DNA of 30,036 nt, taken from the NCBI GenBank assembly GCA_040375675.1, contig JBEIRY010000015.1, positions 1 through 30,036 of the forward strand, written 5' to 3'. Under the pieces are notes generated by a model. It did no database searches. It saw nothing but the letters and a program-made list of their open reading frames with translations, and was not told the origin of the DNA. Within the stretch, counting starts at the first letter, position 1. Each line of letters opens with the position of its first letter. A program made the translations under genes and the position numbers. Shown one piece after another: positions 14,361 to 22,237 of the stretch. This DNA is from CAIUSP01 sp040375675 (GTDB lineage: Bacteria; Actinomycetota; Thermoleophilia; Solirubrobacterales; 70-9).

Positions 14361-17300
14361 TCAAGCCGCCTGAGCGCCGTCGGGCGGACCACTCCAGGCA
14401 TCTGACGGTGCTACTGCCTCGTCGTGCTCGGGCTCTGCGTCACCTGCGTCACCCTCGGAGGGCCGGTACGAGACCACCTTCGTCACACCATCTGCGGCCA
14501 TGCTGACTCCGTACAAAGCGTCCGCAGCATCCATGGTGCGCTTCTGGTGGGTCACGATCAGAAACTGCGAGCGATCAGCGAACCGCTTGACCACGCGGAG
14601 GAAGCGATCGAGGTTGAGGTCGTCGAGCGCGGCCTCGACCTCGTCGAGCACATAGAAGGGGCAGGGGCGGGCGATCATCACGGCAAAGACGAACGCCAGC
14701 GCGACCATCGACTTCTCACCGCCGGAAAGGAGCGAAAGCCTGCGCATCGACTTGCCGGCGGGCGTCACCTCGATCTCGACCCCCCCGTCATCTACCTGAC
14801 CGGGTTCCTCCTCTGAAGCCTCCTCAGTCGCCTCTGCTGCCTCTGCACCCTCCTCTGAGGTGGGATCGGCAGGGACTTGCTTGGCCTCCTTCTCCGGCTC
14901 GATGCGGCGCAGACGCCCCTTTCCGCCGGGGAACAGCTCGGAGATCATCTCCTCGAAATTACGTGAGGTCGCTTCGAATGTCTTCTCGAAGAGTTCGGAG
15001 ATCTCACGATCGGTCCGCTTGATCAGCGAGCGCAACTCGCCGAGTGCCTTCTCCATGTCTTCGCGCTGCTCCTGCAACTCGGCGACACGATCCCGGGCCT
15101 CCTCGTACTCGCGCTTGGCCAGCGGATTGACCGGGCCGAGGCTTTCCCTCCTGCGCGAGAGACGTGTCAATTTGGCTTCCAGCTCGGTTCGCTCCTCGGT
15201 CGAGAGAGGAGTCTCGGTGGGCTCCAACTGCTCTCCGAGGCGTGCGGCGACCTCAGACATCTCGGAGGCAGTGCGGCTCAGTTGATCGCGAAGTTGAGTT
15301 GCTTCGACTTCGGCCTTCGTGGCCTGCTCGGACGCACCGCGCATCTCACCGCCAAGCTCGTACTCGATCTTGGAGCACTCACGAAGCTCGGAGGCGACAT
15401 CACCACTCTCGTCCTCCACCGGCTTTGCGAGCGTCTCAGCGTGCTGCTCGAGCCTTCTGGCGAGCCCTTCGAGGGCGCCGCGCAGGCGGACCAGGCCGGG
15501 AAGCGTTTCTTCCTCTAGCGCGACCCGCCTTTGCAGTCGCTTACGCTCAGCCTCGCGGCTTGCGTTGGCGGCGGCATCACGCTCGGCATGTCGCTGCTCG
15601 GCGGCGAGTTCCGCCTCGATCTGAGCCTTCTCGATTGCAAGCCGCTCGTCTCCCCTCCCCGCACGCTGAGCGGCCAGCCACTCCTCGCGATCGGCGGCTT
15701 CGGCCGCCTCATCGTGGCGGCGGGTTGCTTCGCGCATGGCGGCCTCTGCTGCTTCGCGCGTCTGATCGGCTTCGACAACTGACTTCTCAGCCTTCTCGAG
15801 ATCACCGCTGGCACGCTCGGCGGTCTTCTCGCGCTCGGCTACGCGGCCGAGCAACTCCTCTCTGGCGGACTTGGCTGCCAGAGCCGGATCGGTCCCCTCT
15901 CGGGGAACACGACTCAGCTCCCGCAGAGAGCCATCCCACCTCTCGCCGTCAGAGGTGACGGCTACCCCGGCAAAGGTCTCGGGTACGTCCTCGAGATCAG
16001 GGACCAGCCAGACATTTGCAAGCAGGCGCTGCAGCGGCCCGCGTGCGCTCTCAGTTACTTCGATCAGATCGAGCATCGGTCGAGCGCCTTGGCAGGGAGG
16101 CTCGCCGCTCGAGGGCGACTGCTCATCGCCGCTGCGAACCAATGCGCGGCCAGCTCCTTCGAGCTCGGCGAGACGCCGAGAACCCTCGCTGCGATCGGCA
16201 ACCAGGGCCGCGCGGAGACGCTCACCGAGCGCGGCCGATACAGCGAGCTCGAGCCCCGAAGCCGCCTCGATCGAACCCGCAAGCGCCTCTCCGGCGACCT
16301 CTTGCGAGGCACGGGCAAGGCGTGCCTCGACTGCCATCAGCTCACCCTTCAGCGCTGCCACCCTGGCCGAGGTCTTCTCTGCTTCGGCACGAGCCATGTC
16401 CCGAGTTCTCGTGGCGCGCGCCAGAGCGCTCGCAGCGTCTTCGACGGCCTCGCTCAGCTTTGGCAGCTCAGCTGCCGCCTCGTCGCGTGCACGGGCGGCT
16501 GCGGCGACTGGATCCGCTGGGTCGGCACCAGAGCCCTCCTCGGCATCCACCGGTACGCCGGTTATCTCGGAGAGTCTGGTCTTGAGCTTGGCGATCCTCT
16601 CGGCCGTTCCCTCCTCAGGCTCGGACTCCTCTCCCAGCCCCTCGAGTCGCAGCTGGCGCTCGGCTAGTGCGGCGCGGAGCTCCCGCTCAGCCCGACCGAC
16701 CGACTCAGCTCTCGCCTTGACCCGCTCCAGAGCAGCGCGGGCCTCTGCCAGACGCTCGGCCAGTTCCCGGCGGCCTTCCTCGCCCACAGCAATTCGCTCT
16801 TCGGCAACCGAGCGGCGCTTTCGGACCTCTTCGAGGCGCGTCTCGAGGACCTGGAGAGTCTTCTTCGCCTCGGACAAATGTTGGTCGGACCTTGCCGAGG
16901 CGCGCTTTTGCTCTCCGAGGTCTGATCGAAGTATCTGCGAGTTCAGCTCGTCCGCCTGTCGGGCCATCTTGGCCTGCCGTTCGGCGGCCTCGGCCTGAGC
17001 CTTCAAAGGGCGAATCCTGGAACGGGCTTCGCGCTCGACGTCGAGAGCGCGGTCGAGATTCTCACGGGTGCGGTCTAGCTTGAGTTGCGCCCTGTGCCGA
17101 CGCTTGCGGTGCTTGCCGAGACCAGCAGCTTCTTCGATCAGCAATCGGCGATCACGTGGCTTCGAGGAGACGAGAGCCTCGACGCGACCCTGGCTGATCA
17201 CAGAGTGCATTTCGCGACCGAGACCGGTGTCGGCCAGTGCCTCGATCACATCTGCCAGCCTGCAGCGGGCTCCGTTCAGGCGATAGCCGGCATCCCCATC

Positions 17301-17618
17301 GCGGCTGATATGGCGGGTGATCGAGATCTCGGAAAACTCACTGCCGGCTTGGCCGTCGGAGTTGTCGATCACGACCTCGACCTCCGCGGAGTTGCGCCGC
17401 GACTGCTCCTTTCCTCCGGCAAAGATCACGTCCTGCATCGACTGTCCACGGACCGCTCCCGGGCTCTGCTCTCCGAGGGCCCAGAGGATCGCGTCTGTGA
17501 TGTTCGACTTACCGCAACCGTTGGGCCCGACGATCACGCTCACGCCGGGACCAAAGGTCAGGTTGGTTCGATCGGGGAAGGACTTGAAGCCCTTCATGTT
17601 GATCTCGCGCAGGTGCAT
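14361..17618 (-). CDS. smc: Chromosome segregation protein SMC
   Basis: SMC ATPase that with ScpA/ScpB compacts and individualises chromosomes. The head has Walker A GPNGCGKSNITDAILWALGE (31-50), signature LSLLSGGEKSMVALAFVF (~961-978) and Walker B FYVLDEVEAALDD (~988-1000). Between them are two long coiled coils rich in Glu/Ala/Arg flanking a hinge around ~420-580 (SGLELAVSAALGERLRAALV). At 1085 residues it is shorter than most bacterial SMCs (about 1150-1200), mostly in the arms. An acidic, low-complexity insert of roughly 35 residues (~908-944) sits in the C-terminal head just before GGVEIEVTPAGKSM. An acidic disordered tail of ~35 residues ends the protein. It follows rnc by 45 bases. Confidence 0.97.
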   Translation of the reverse strand: MHLREINMKGFKSFPDRTNLTFGPGVSVIVGPNGCGKSNITDAILWALGEQSPGAVRGQSMQDVIFAGGKEQSRRNSAEVEVVIDNSDGQAGSEFSEISITRHISRDGDAGYRLNGARCRLADVIEALADTGLGREMHSVISQGRVEALVSSKPRDRRLLIEEAAGLGKHRKRRHRAQLKLDRTRENLDRALDVEREARSRIRPLKAQAEAAERQAKMARQADELNSQILRSDLGEQKRASARSDQHLSEAKKTLQVLETRLEEVRKRRSVAEERIAVGEEGRRELAERLAEARAALERVKARAESVGRAERELRAALAERQLRLEGLGEESEPEEGTAERIAKLKTRLSEITGVPVDAEEGSGADPADPVAAAARARDEAAAELPKLSEAVEDAASALARATRTRDMARAEAEKTSARVAALKGELMAVEARLARASQEVAGEALAGSIEAASGLELAVSAALGERLRAALVADRSEGSRRLAELEGAGRALVRSGDEQSPSSGEPPCQGARPMLDLIEVTESARGPLQRLLANVWLVPDLEDVPETFAGVAVTSDGERWDGSLRELSRVPREGTDPALAAKSAREELLGRVAEREKTAERASGDLEKAEKSVVEADQTREAAEAAMREATRRHDEAAEAADREEWLAAQRAGRGDERLAIEKAQIEAELAAEQRHAERDAAANASREAERKRLQRRVALEEETLPGLVRLRGALEGLARRLEQHAETLAKPVEDESGDVASELRECSKIEYELGGEMRGASEQATKAEVEATQLRDQLSRTASEMSEVAARLGEQLEPTETPLSTEERTELEAKLTRLSRRRESLGPVNPLAKREYEEARDRVAELQEQREDMEKALGELRSLIKRTDREISELFEKTFEATSRNFEEMISELFPGGKGRLRRIEPEKEAKQVPADPTSEEGAEAAEATEEASEEEPGQVDDGGVEIEVTPAGKSMRRLSLLSGGEKSMVALAFVFAVMIARPCPFYVLDEVEAALDDLNLDRFLRVVKRFADRSQFLIVTHQKRTMDAADALYGVSMAADGVTKVVSYRPSEGDAGDAEPEHDEAVAPSDAWSGPPDGAQAA

Positions 17619-17663
17619 TCTCGGCCAAGCCTCTAGGCAGGGCCGGACGCAATTCGTGCGCGA

Positions 17664-18335
17664 TCAGTCGCTGAGTGCCTCCAGCGCCTTCTCGGCTGCC
17701 GCCTGCTCGGCCTCCTTCTTGCTCCCGCCTTCACCGATGCCGAGCGTCTCCCCGTTTACAGTCGCCTCCACGCTGAAGCGCGGGTCATGTGCTGGCCCGG
17801 ACTCCTCGGTGAGCACATAGGTGACCTTGCGGCCGCTGCGAGCGAGCAGCTCCTGCAGATCGGTCTTGGAATCGATCCTCTGATCGGTTGCCTTCTCTAT
17901 CTGCCCCGCAAAGGCCTCTACCGTGGCTTTGGCCGTCACCTCGAATCCGCATTCGACCAAGCATGCGCCTATCACCGCCTCGCAGACCGAGGCGAGCGCG
18001 CGCTCGGACTGGAGAAGCTTTGCTGCCTCAATTCCGGCTCCTTCCGAGGGCTCGACCGAGACGATCATCTGGTCCAGCCCGAGCTCGATTGCGACCTCGG
18101 CGCAGGCCCTGCCGCTGACTGCCTGGTTGCGCATCTTGGTCAGATCACCGATGTCGGTGTCTGGGTGACGATCGAAGAACTCACGAGCAACCGCAAGGCC
18201 TAGAACGCTGTCTCCGAGGAAAGCCAGGCGGCCGTAGGAGTCAGAGCGCTGCTGGACCCACGACGAATGACTGAGAGCACGAGAGCGCATCTCCTCCGGG
18301 AGGCTCTTGAAGAGATCCAGCAGGGAGTCGCTCAA
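17664..18335 (-). CDS. rnc: Ribonuclease III with altered catalytic site
   Basis: RNase III cuts double-stranded RNA and matures rRNA precursors. Layout is normal: nuclease domain ~1-145, dsRNA-binding domain ~155-221 (DSKTDLQELLARSGRKVTY, then GGSKKEAEQAAAEKALEAL), total 223. The signature usually written ERLEFLGDS reads GRLAFLGDSVLGL here. The metal-ligand Glu is Ala38, while Asp42 is kept. The second motif, normally ADxxEA, reads ASVCEAVIGA: Asp is Ser116, while Glu119 is kept. Two of four metal-binding acids are therefore missing, though the pair held most essential in E. coli (Asp45, Glu117) remains. It starts with TTG overlapping the acpP stop (TTGA). Identity is secure; activity is uncertain. 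Confidence 0.93.
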   Translation of the reverse strand: MSDSLLDLFKSLPEEMRSRALSHSSWVQQRSDSYGRLAFLGDSVLGLAVAREFFDRHPDTDIGDLTKMRNQAVSGRACAEVAIELGLDQMIVSVEPSEGAGIEAAKLLQSERALASVCEAVIGACLVECGFEVTAKATVEAFAGQIEKATDQRIDSKTDLQELLARSGRKVTYVLTEESGPAHDPRFSVEATVNGETLGIGEGGSKKEAEQAAAEKALEALSD

Positions 18336-18580
18336 CCGCTCGTTGCGCGGGAGCAGACGAACTCGACCACGTCTCCGACGGTTTCGATCTCGGCAGCCTC
18401 TTCCTCGCTCACCTTGACCCCGTAGCGGTCCTCCAACTCCATGACCAGCTCATAGAGGTCGAGAGAGTCCGCATCGAGATCCTCCTTGAAGCGAGTACCC
18501 GGCTCTATGCGACTGGCGTCCACTTCGAGCTCGGTCGACAGATGCTCGGTGACCACCGCCATGACTTGATCGCGATCCAT
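18332..18580 (-). CDS. acpP: Acyl carrier protein
   Basis: 82-residue acidic carrier of growing acyl chains in type II fatty acid synthesis. The phosphopantetheine site is Ser39 in FKEDLDADSLDLYELVMELE, the standard DSLD motif, followed by helix III (EEEAAEIETVGDVVEFV). It starts at ATG, 11 bases after the plsX stop, and its own stop overlaps the rnc TTG. The plsX-acpP-rnc order is very widespread and couples acyl supply with RNase III expression. Confidence 0.97.
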   Translation of the reverse strand: MDRDQVMAVVTEHLSTELEVDASRIEPGTRFKEDLDADSLDLYELVMELEDRYGVKVSEEEAAEIETVGDVVEFVCSRATSG

Positions 18581-18591
18581 CGTGGAGGTGA

Positions 18592-19815
18592 TTATCGCGC
18601 CTCGTCCGGCGCCGGTGTCGGTGTCGGCTCTGCGGCGGCTTCTGGAGGCTTCGACTCCGAGGGCTTTTCCGGCTCGAGATCGCTTGAGCCCGTGCCGGAT
18701 GAGCCGTTCTCAGGAGACTCCCCTTCCTTTTCATCTGCAGATTCCTCGCTGGAGCCGTCTTCACCAACCGGCACCTCGGGCGGAGGCGGTGGCGGCTCGA
18801 TGCGAGGTGCGCGACCGCGAACCTCTGTAGCCAAGAGCGCCGCGGTCTGCTCGGTTGCGCCTTCCTGAGCGGCACGCCAGGCGAGCTTGATCGCGTTGGC
18901 GATTCCTTCTGGACCTGAGCTCCCGTGGGCCACAACCGCGACAGCACGAAGTCCGAGCAGGATCGCCCCGCCGGTTGCATCGGGGTCGAGCGTGCGGCGC
19001 AGCCCGTCCATCGACGGGCTGAGCAGCATCCCTCCGAGAGATGCGACCAGATTCGACCTTGCCGCCTCGCGGACTCCGTCGGCGACCGCCCGCGCGGTCC
19101 CCTCCATGACCTTGAGCGCAACATTTCCGGTGAACCCGTCGCAAACGATCACATCGGCGCGGTCGCGAAAGAGATCGCGCCCCTCGGCGTTGCCAACGAA
19201 GTTGATCGCCTCGGTGCGACTGAGTGTCTCGAAGGCTTCGACCACTGCCGTGTTGCCCTTTCCCTCCTCCTCTCCGATCGTCAGGAGAGCAACCCGGGGC
19301 TCGGCCACTCCGAGCGCCGCCTTGGAAAACGCGGATCCGAGATAGGCAAACTGGACCAGATGCTTGGAGCGCGCCTCGGAGTTCGCTCCGATGTCGAGCA
19401 TGAGAAAGCGTCGATCACCCTCACCAGGCATCGGCACCTGAGCCGCAAGGCCCGGGCGAGAAACGCCGCGCAGACGCCGCAGCGAAAAAGTTGCCGCAGC
19501 CAGAGTTGCTCCGGTCGAGCCGGCGCTGACCAGAGCGCAGGCATCCCCTCCTGCAACATCATCGGCTGCTTGCACGACCGAGGCGCCCGGGGCGCCTCGA
19601 ACTGCGGCGACCGGGTCGGCAGCGTTTGGAATCCACTCGTCGCAGGGAACGATCTCTACGCCGGGGGGAATCTTCGAACTCGGGGGGCCGAAGACACGAA
19701 TGGGGACGCCAGCGGCCGCTGCGATGGCAGCACCTTCGTAGACGACCTCAGGGCCGCCGTCGGCACCGTGTCCATCGAGCGCGACCGGCTGGATACCGGT
19801 AGGCGCGCCAGACAA
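18592..19815 (-). CDS. plsX: Phosphate acyltransferase PlsX with proline/acidic C-terminal tail
   Basis: PlsX converts acyl-ACP to acyl-phosphate, the first step of phospholipid synthesis in most bacteria. It is a peripheral membrane enzyme. Diagnostic blocks: LVSAGSTGATLAAATFSL, RRFLMLDIGANSEARSKHL, GEEEGKGNTAVVEAFETL, INFVGNAEGRDLF, VIVCDGFTGNVALKVMEG and AVVAHGSSGPEGIANAIKLA. The N-terminal motif usually read DAMGGD is DGHGAD here. The enzyme proper ends near residue 332. Residues ~333-407 form an added tail with a run of prolines, then Glu/Ser-rich and Pro/Thr-rich sequence, probably disordered. Start TTG lies directly after the rpmF stop codon, so it is tightly coupled. No better start is visible. 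Confidence 0.95.
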   Translation of the reverse strand: MSGAPTGIQPVALDGHGADGGPEVVYEGAAIAAAAGVPIRVFGPPSSKIPPGVEIVPCDEWIPNAADPVAAVRGAPGASVVQAADDVAGGDACALVSAGSTGATLAAATFSLRRLRGVSRPGLAAQVPMPGEGDRRFLMLDIGANSEARSKHLVQFAYLGSAFSKAALGVAEPRVALLTIGEEEGKGNTAVVEAFETLSRTEAINFVGNAEGRDLFRDRADVIVCDGFTGNVALKVMEGTARAVADGVREAARSNLVASLGGMLLSPSMDGLRRTLDPDATGGAILLGLRAVAVVAHGSSGPEGIANAIKLAWRAAQEGATEQTAALLATEVRGRAPRIEPPPPPPEVPVGEDGSSEESADEKEGESPENGSSGTGSSDLEPEKPSESKPPEAAAEPTPTPAPDEAR

Positions 19816-20034
19816 CTAACTCTGCTCCTCGCCGCCTTCGGCCTCGGCCCCAGCCTTCGGCTTGAAGCTGACTACCTCACGACCGGCGTAAGTACCGCAG
19901 GTCGGGCAGACCCGATGCGGAAGTCGCGGGCTGTGACAACGTGGGCACTCATTCAGCCTGGGGCGCGAAGCCTTGTGCTGGGCGCGGCGCTTGTCGCGTC
20001 GGGCGCTCGACTGTCGTTTCTTTGGTACGGCCAT
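19816..20034 (-). CDS. rpmF: Ribosomal protein L32 (zinc-ribbon form)
   Basis: 50S subunit protein, 72 residues. It begins MAVPKKRQSSARRDKRRAQH, the universal L32 start, and has the four-cysteine zinc ribbon Cys-x2-Cys (ECPRCHSPRL) and Cys-x2-Cys (RVCPTCGTYAGREV). It is somewhat longer than usual because of an acidic tail (AGAEAEGGEEQS). A cysteine-free paralogue is often kept for zinc starvation; none is seen in this window. The DUF177-rpmF-plsX order is a classic linkage. Confidence 0.97.
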   Translation of the reverse strand: MAVPKKRQSSARRDKRRAQHKASRPRLNECPRCHSPRLPHRVCPTCGTYAGREVVSFKPKAGAEAEGGEEQS

Positions 20035-20081
20035 CGCTGGTGATGGTAGCCGGGCGGGCGATCAGAGGCGGGCGAGGTCGG

Positions 20082-20585
20082 TCACTCGAACTCGATCTCG
20101 CCCAGAGCGGACATTCGTGGATCCCCCTGCGAAGCGTGTGCGTGAGGCTCCTCCCCTGCTGCGATGCGCTCGCCACAGGTAGGGCAAATACCACCGCATC
20201 CCTCCTCGCAGAGCGGCTGGGCCGGGAATGCAAGCGCCACCGAATCGCCTGCCCATCTGCTCACATCCAGCAGATCGCCAGAGAGATAAGGGCAGTCGAG
20301 GTCGACGTCGGAATCAGCATCCGCCCCTTGATCGACCTCGCGGACGTCGAGCGTAAGACCTATGCGCGCATCGCCGAGGCATCTGACACAAGGCCCGAGA
20401 AACGATGCCTGGAACCGAAGTCTCAGGGCATAACCGGCCACGGTGCGGGAGATATCGACGAGCACTCGTGGGTTTGGCGGATCGGCCACATACTCGTTGC
20501 CGCCAAGTTCGAGGGGCGCAAGGGCAACCGGGATATCGACCGTGGCTGCCTGGCCTGAGGCAAGAGCCAGCGACCCGAGATCCAA
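20082..20585 (-). CDS. DUF177/YceD family protein linked to 50S/23S rRNA maturation
   Basis: Members of this family are found next to rpmF and have been tied to 23S rRNA accumulation. The 167-residue protein shows the family hallmarks: DLGSLALASGQ at the start, FLGPCVRCLGDA in the middle, then PLCEEGCGGICPTCGERI, whose four cysteines probably bind zinc. The TTG start gives a family-like beginning. The frame is open a little further up, to a CTG overlapping the preceding gene's stop, so the first residues are not certain. It lies 47 bases before rpmF. Confidence 0.9.
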   Translation of the reverse strand: MDLGSLALASGQAATVDIPVALAPLELGGNEYVADPPNPRVLVDISRTVAGYALRLRFQASFLGPCVRCLGDARIGLTLDVREVDQGADADSDVDLDCPYLSGDLLDVSRWAGDSVALAFPAQPLCEEGCGGICPTCGERIAAGEEPHAHASQGDPRMSALGEIEFE

Positions 20586-20617
20586 CGGGTCGGCGGTTTC
20601 GATGTGGATTGGGGAGC

Positions 20618-21085
20618 TCAGCGCATTTCGGCGGGCTCGTCCTCACGACCGGAGAGCCGGTCGCGCCCGCGCTGCACTGCCTGAAGGAACTTCTGGAGGT
20701 TGACCTCGAGGGTCGAGAGGATGTCGTCGGCGAAGTCCTCTGCGCCAAGACGGATCTCGCGCTCGCGCTCGCGCGCCTCTTCGACGATCTCCTCGGCTGC
20801 GCGCTCTGCCTGACGGGCAATCTCCTCGTTTGCAACGAGGCGGGCCTGCTGATCGCGAGCCTCCTTGATGATGCGCTCAGCCTCGCGCTTTGCCTCGGCG
20901 AGCATCTCCTGGCGCTCCTTGACGATCCAGCGAGCCTGCTTGATCTCCTCAGGCACAGTTGCCCGCATCTGATCGAGCAGGTCATAGATCTCCTCGCGGT
21001 CCACACGAACCTGATCGGTCAGCGGGACCGGTCGGGCGTTGTGCACCAGATCGTCGATCTTGTCAATTAGAACCAGGACGTCCAT
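20618..21085 (-). CDS. SepIVA/DivIVA-like coiled-coil protein
   Basis: 155 residues, nearly all predicted helix. The start MDVLVLIDKIDDLVHNARPV and then the block VPLTDQVRVDREEIYDLLDQM with MRATVPEEIKQARWIV match the opening of mycobacterial SepIVA, which sits in the same place beside coaD/DUF177. SepIVA is a DivIVA-related septation protein. After residue ~60 comes a Glu/Ala/Arg-rich heptad region (KREAERIIKEARDQQARLV, AERAAEEIVEEARERE), then LEVNLQKFLQAVQRGRDRL. It is shorter than mycobacterial SepIVA because the coiled coil is shorter. I chose ATG 21085. A TTG at 21139 would add 18 residues coded by the palindromic leader. A function in division or envelope growth is inferred from family and position. 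Confidence 0.8.
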   Translation of the reverse strand: MDVLVLIDKIDDLVHNARPVPLTDQVRVDREEIYDLLDQMRATVPEEIKQARWIVKERQEMLAEAKREAERIIKEARDQQARLVANEEIARQAERAAEEIVEEAREREREIRLGAEDFADDILSTLEVNLQKFLQAVQRGRDRLSGREDEPAEMR

Positions 21086-21122
21086 TGCGTGAGCAAAGAG
21101 TAGGGAATCGGTCAGACCATGG

Positions 21123-21138
21123 TGGGAGAACTCTCCCA
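21123..21138. promoter_or_regulatory. 16-bp near-perfect palindrome upstream of the SepIVA-like gene
   Basis: TGGGAGA-AC-TCTCCCA is an inverted repeat with 7-bp arms and a two-base centre. It lies in the 87-base spacer between coaD and the SepIVA-like gene, 37 bases before the latter's ATG. The tiny centre favours a dimeric-protein operator over an RNA hairpin. The overlapping ACCATGGT (21116-21123) is a further dyad. No T-run follows in the direction of transcription, so it is not a classical terminator. Confidence 0.4.
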
Positions 21139-21144
21139 ATGCAA

Positions 21145-21163
21145 GCCTGCAACCAGCGCAGGC
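21145..21163. promoter_or_regulatory. 6-bp hairpin just after coaD
   Basis: GCCTGC and GCAGGC form a perfect 6-bp stem around a seven-base loop, on the leader side of the 16-bp palindrome and beginning about ten bases past the coaD stop as read leftwards... the leftward reading places it upstream of the coaD stop's neighbour, the SepIVA-like leader. It could be a weak terminator or an RNA-processing structure. No U-tract is present. Confidence 0.3.
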
Positions 21164-21172
21164 ATGGAACGG

Positions 21173-21688
21173 CTACTCCTCTGAATCCCTGGTTATCCGC
21201 TCTGCGAGCGAGGATGCGACCGCAGGCGGCACCAGCTCAGAAACGTCCCCGCCGAAGGTGGCCATCTCCTTCACCCCCGTAGAAGATAGGAAGCTGTACC
21301 GAGCGGAGGCGAAGATGTACATGCTTTCGATGTCAGGGGCCAACATGCGATTGAGCTGATTCATCTCGAACTCGTACTCGAAATCCGAGATCGCCCGGAG
21401 TCCTTTGATGACCACCCCTGCTCCCTGCTCCCTTGCGAACTCGACCAGCAGGTTGGAAAAGATCTCGACTTGGACGTTTCCGATCCCCACATCGGCGGTT
21501 GCATCTTCGATGAACGCCTTGCGCTCTTCGGCTGTGTAGAGGGTTTTCTGTTTGCGAACCGGCTGATTGACCACGCCTACCACAACACGATCGAAGACCT
21601 TCGAGGTGCGAGAGATGATGTCCAGGTGACCATTGGTCACCGGGTCGTAGCTGCCCGGGCAGATCGCGACCTTCTCGCCTGCAGCCAT
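21173..21688 (-). CDS. coaD: Phosphopantetheine adenylyltransferase CoaD
   Basis: Fourth step of CoA synthesis: 4'-phosphopantetheine plus ATP gives dephospho-CoA. The 171-residue protein has the nucleotidyltransferase motif CPGSYDPVTNGHLDII (T/HxGH), VIKGLRAISDFEYEFEMNQL for substrate binding, and SSTGVKEMATFGGDVSELVP, the ISSTxVKE-type ATP site. The ATG overlaps the rsmD stop (TGATG), a standard coupled arrangement, and rsmD-coaD pairing is widespread. Its product feeds the 4'-phosphopantetheine arm of the acyl carrier protein encoded downstream. Confidence 0.97.
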   Translation of the reverse strand: MAAGEKVAICPGSYDPVTNGHLDIISRTSKVFDRVVVGVVNQPVRKQKTLYTAEERKAFIEDATADVGIGNVQVEIFSNLLVEFAREQGAGVVIKGLRAISDFEYEFEMNQLNRMLAPDIESMYIFASARYSFLSSTGVKEMATFGGDVSELVPPAVASSLAERITRDSEE

Positions 21689-22227
21689 CAGTTCGCGTCT
21701 CCATGGATCGTGACCCTCGTCCGGCCGTAGGTCCGATCGAACAGCAGGGGAAGGTCGAGGCAGGGGCCTTCGTCTGCGGGTCCCTCGACCACGACCCGTC
21801 CTCCGGGGGCAAGCGCGGCGGAAAGTTTGGATTCGATTGCGTGCATCTCGGTCGCGGCGAGTGTATACGGGGGATCGCAGAAGATCAGGTCGAATTCATT
21901 CGTCGCAAGAGAATCCAGGTAGCCCTGAACGGAGCCACCGACCACCTGAACGAGTCCAGCGATCTCGAGTGAATCGACATTTGCCCGAGCCGACTCGGGT
22001 TCTTGATCGACCAGAACCGCCTTCCGGGCGCCGCGCGAGATCGACTCCAGCCCCATCGCTCCGCTGCCGCAGTAGAGGTCGAGTACCCGCGTGATGCCTG
22101 CCGACGCAAGGTCTTGTCCCAGGGTCGAAAACACGGCCTCCCTCACTCTCCCGGTGGTAGGGCGGCCGGAACCGGAGACGAGCTTGCGCCCCTTGAACTC
22201 ACCTGCCGCTATTCGAAGATCAGGCAT
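21688..22227 (-). CDS. rsmD: 16S rRNA (guanine966-N2)-methyltransferase RsmD
   Basis: Methylates G966 in the 30S P-site region using S-adenosylmethionine. The 179-residue protein opens with LRIAAGEFKGRKLVSGSG and PTTGRVREAVFSTLG. It shows the SAM motif VLDLYCGSGAMGLESISRGA and the catalytic NPPY-type motif as IFCDPPYTL, with PGGRVVVEG after it. It starts ten bases after the recG stop and ends over the coaD start. All motifs are in order; no oddities. Confidence 0.96.
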   Translation of the reverse strand: MPDLRIAAGEFKGRKLVSGSGRPTTGRVREAVFSTLGQDLASAGITRVLDLYCGSGAMGLESISRGARKAVLVDQEPESARANVDSLEIAGLVQVVGGSVQGYLDSLATNEFDLIFCDPPYTLAATEMHAIESKLSAALAPGGRVVVEGPADEGPCLDLPLLFDRTYGRTRVTIHGDAN

Positions 22228-22237
22228 CGCGTCCGCC

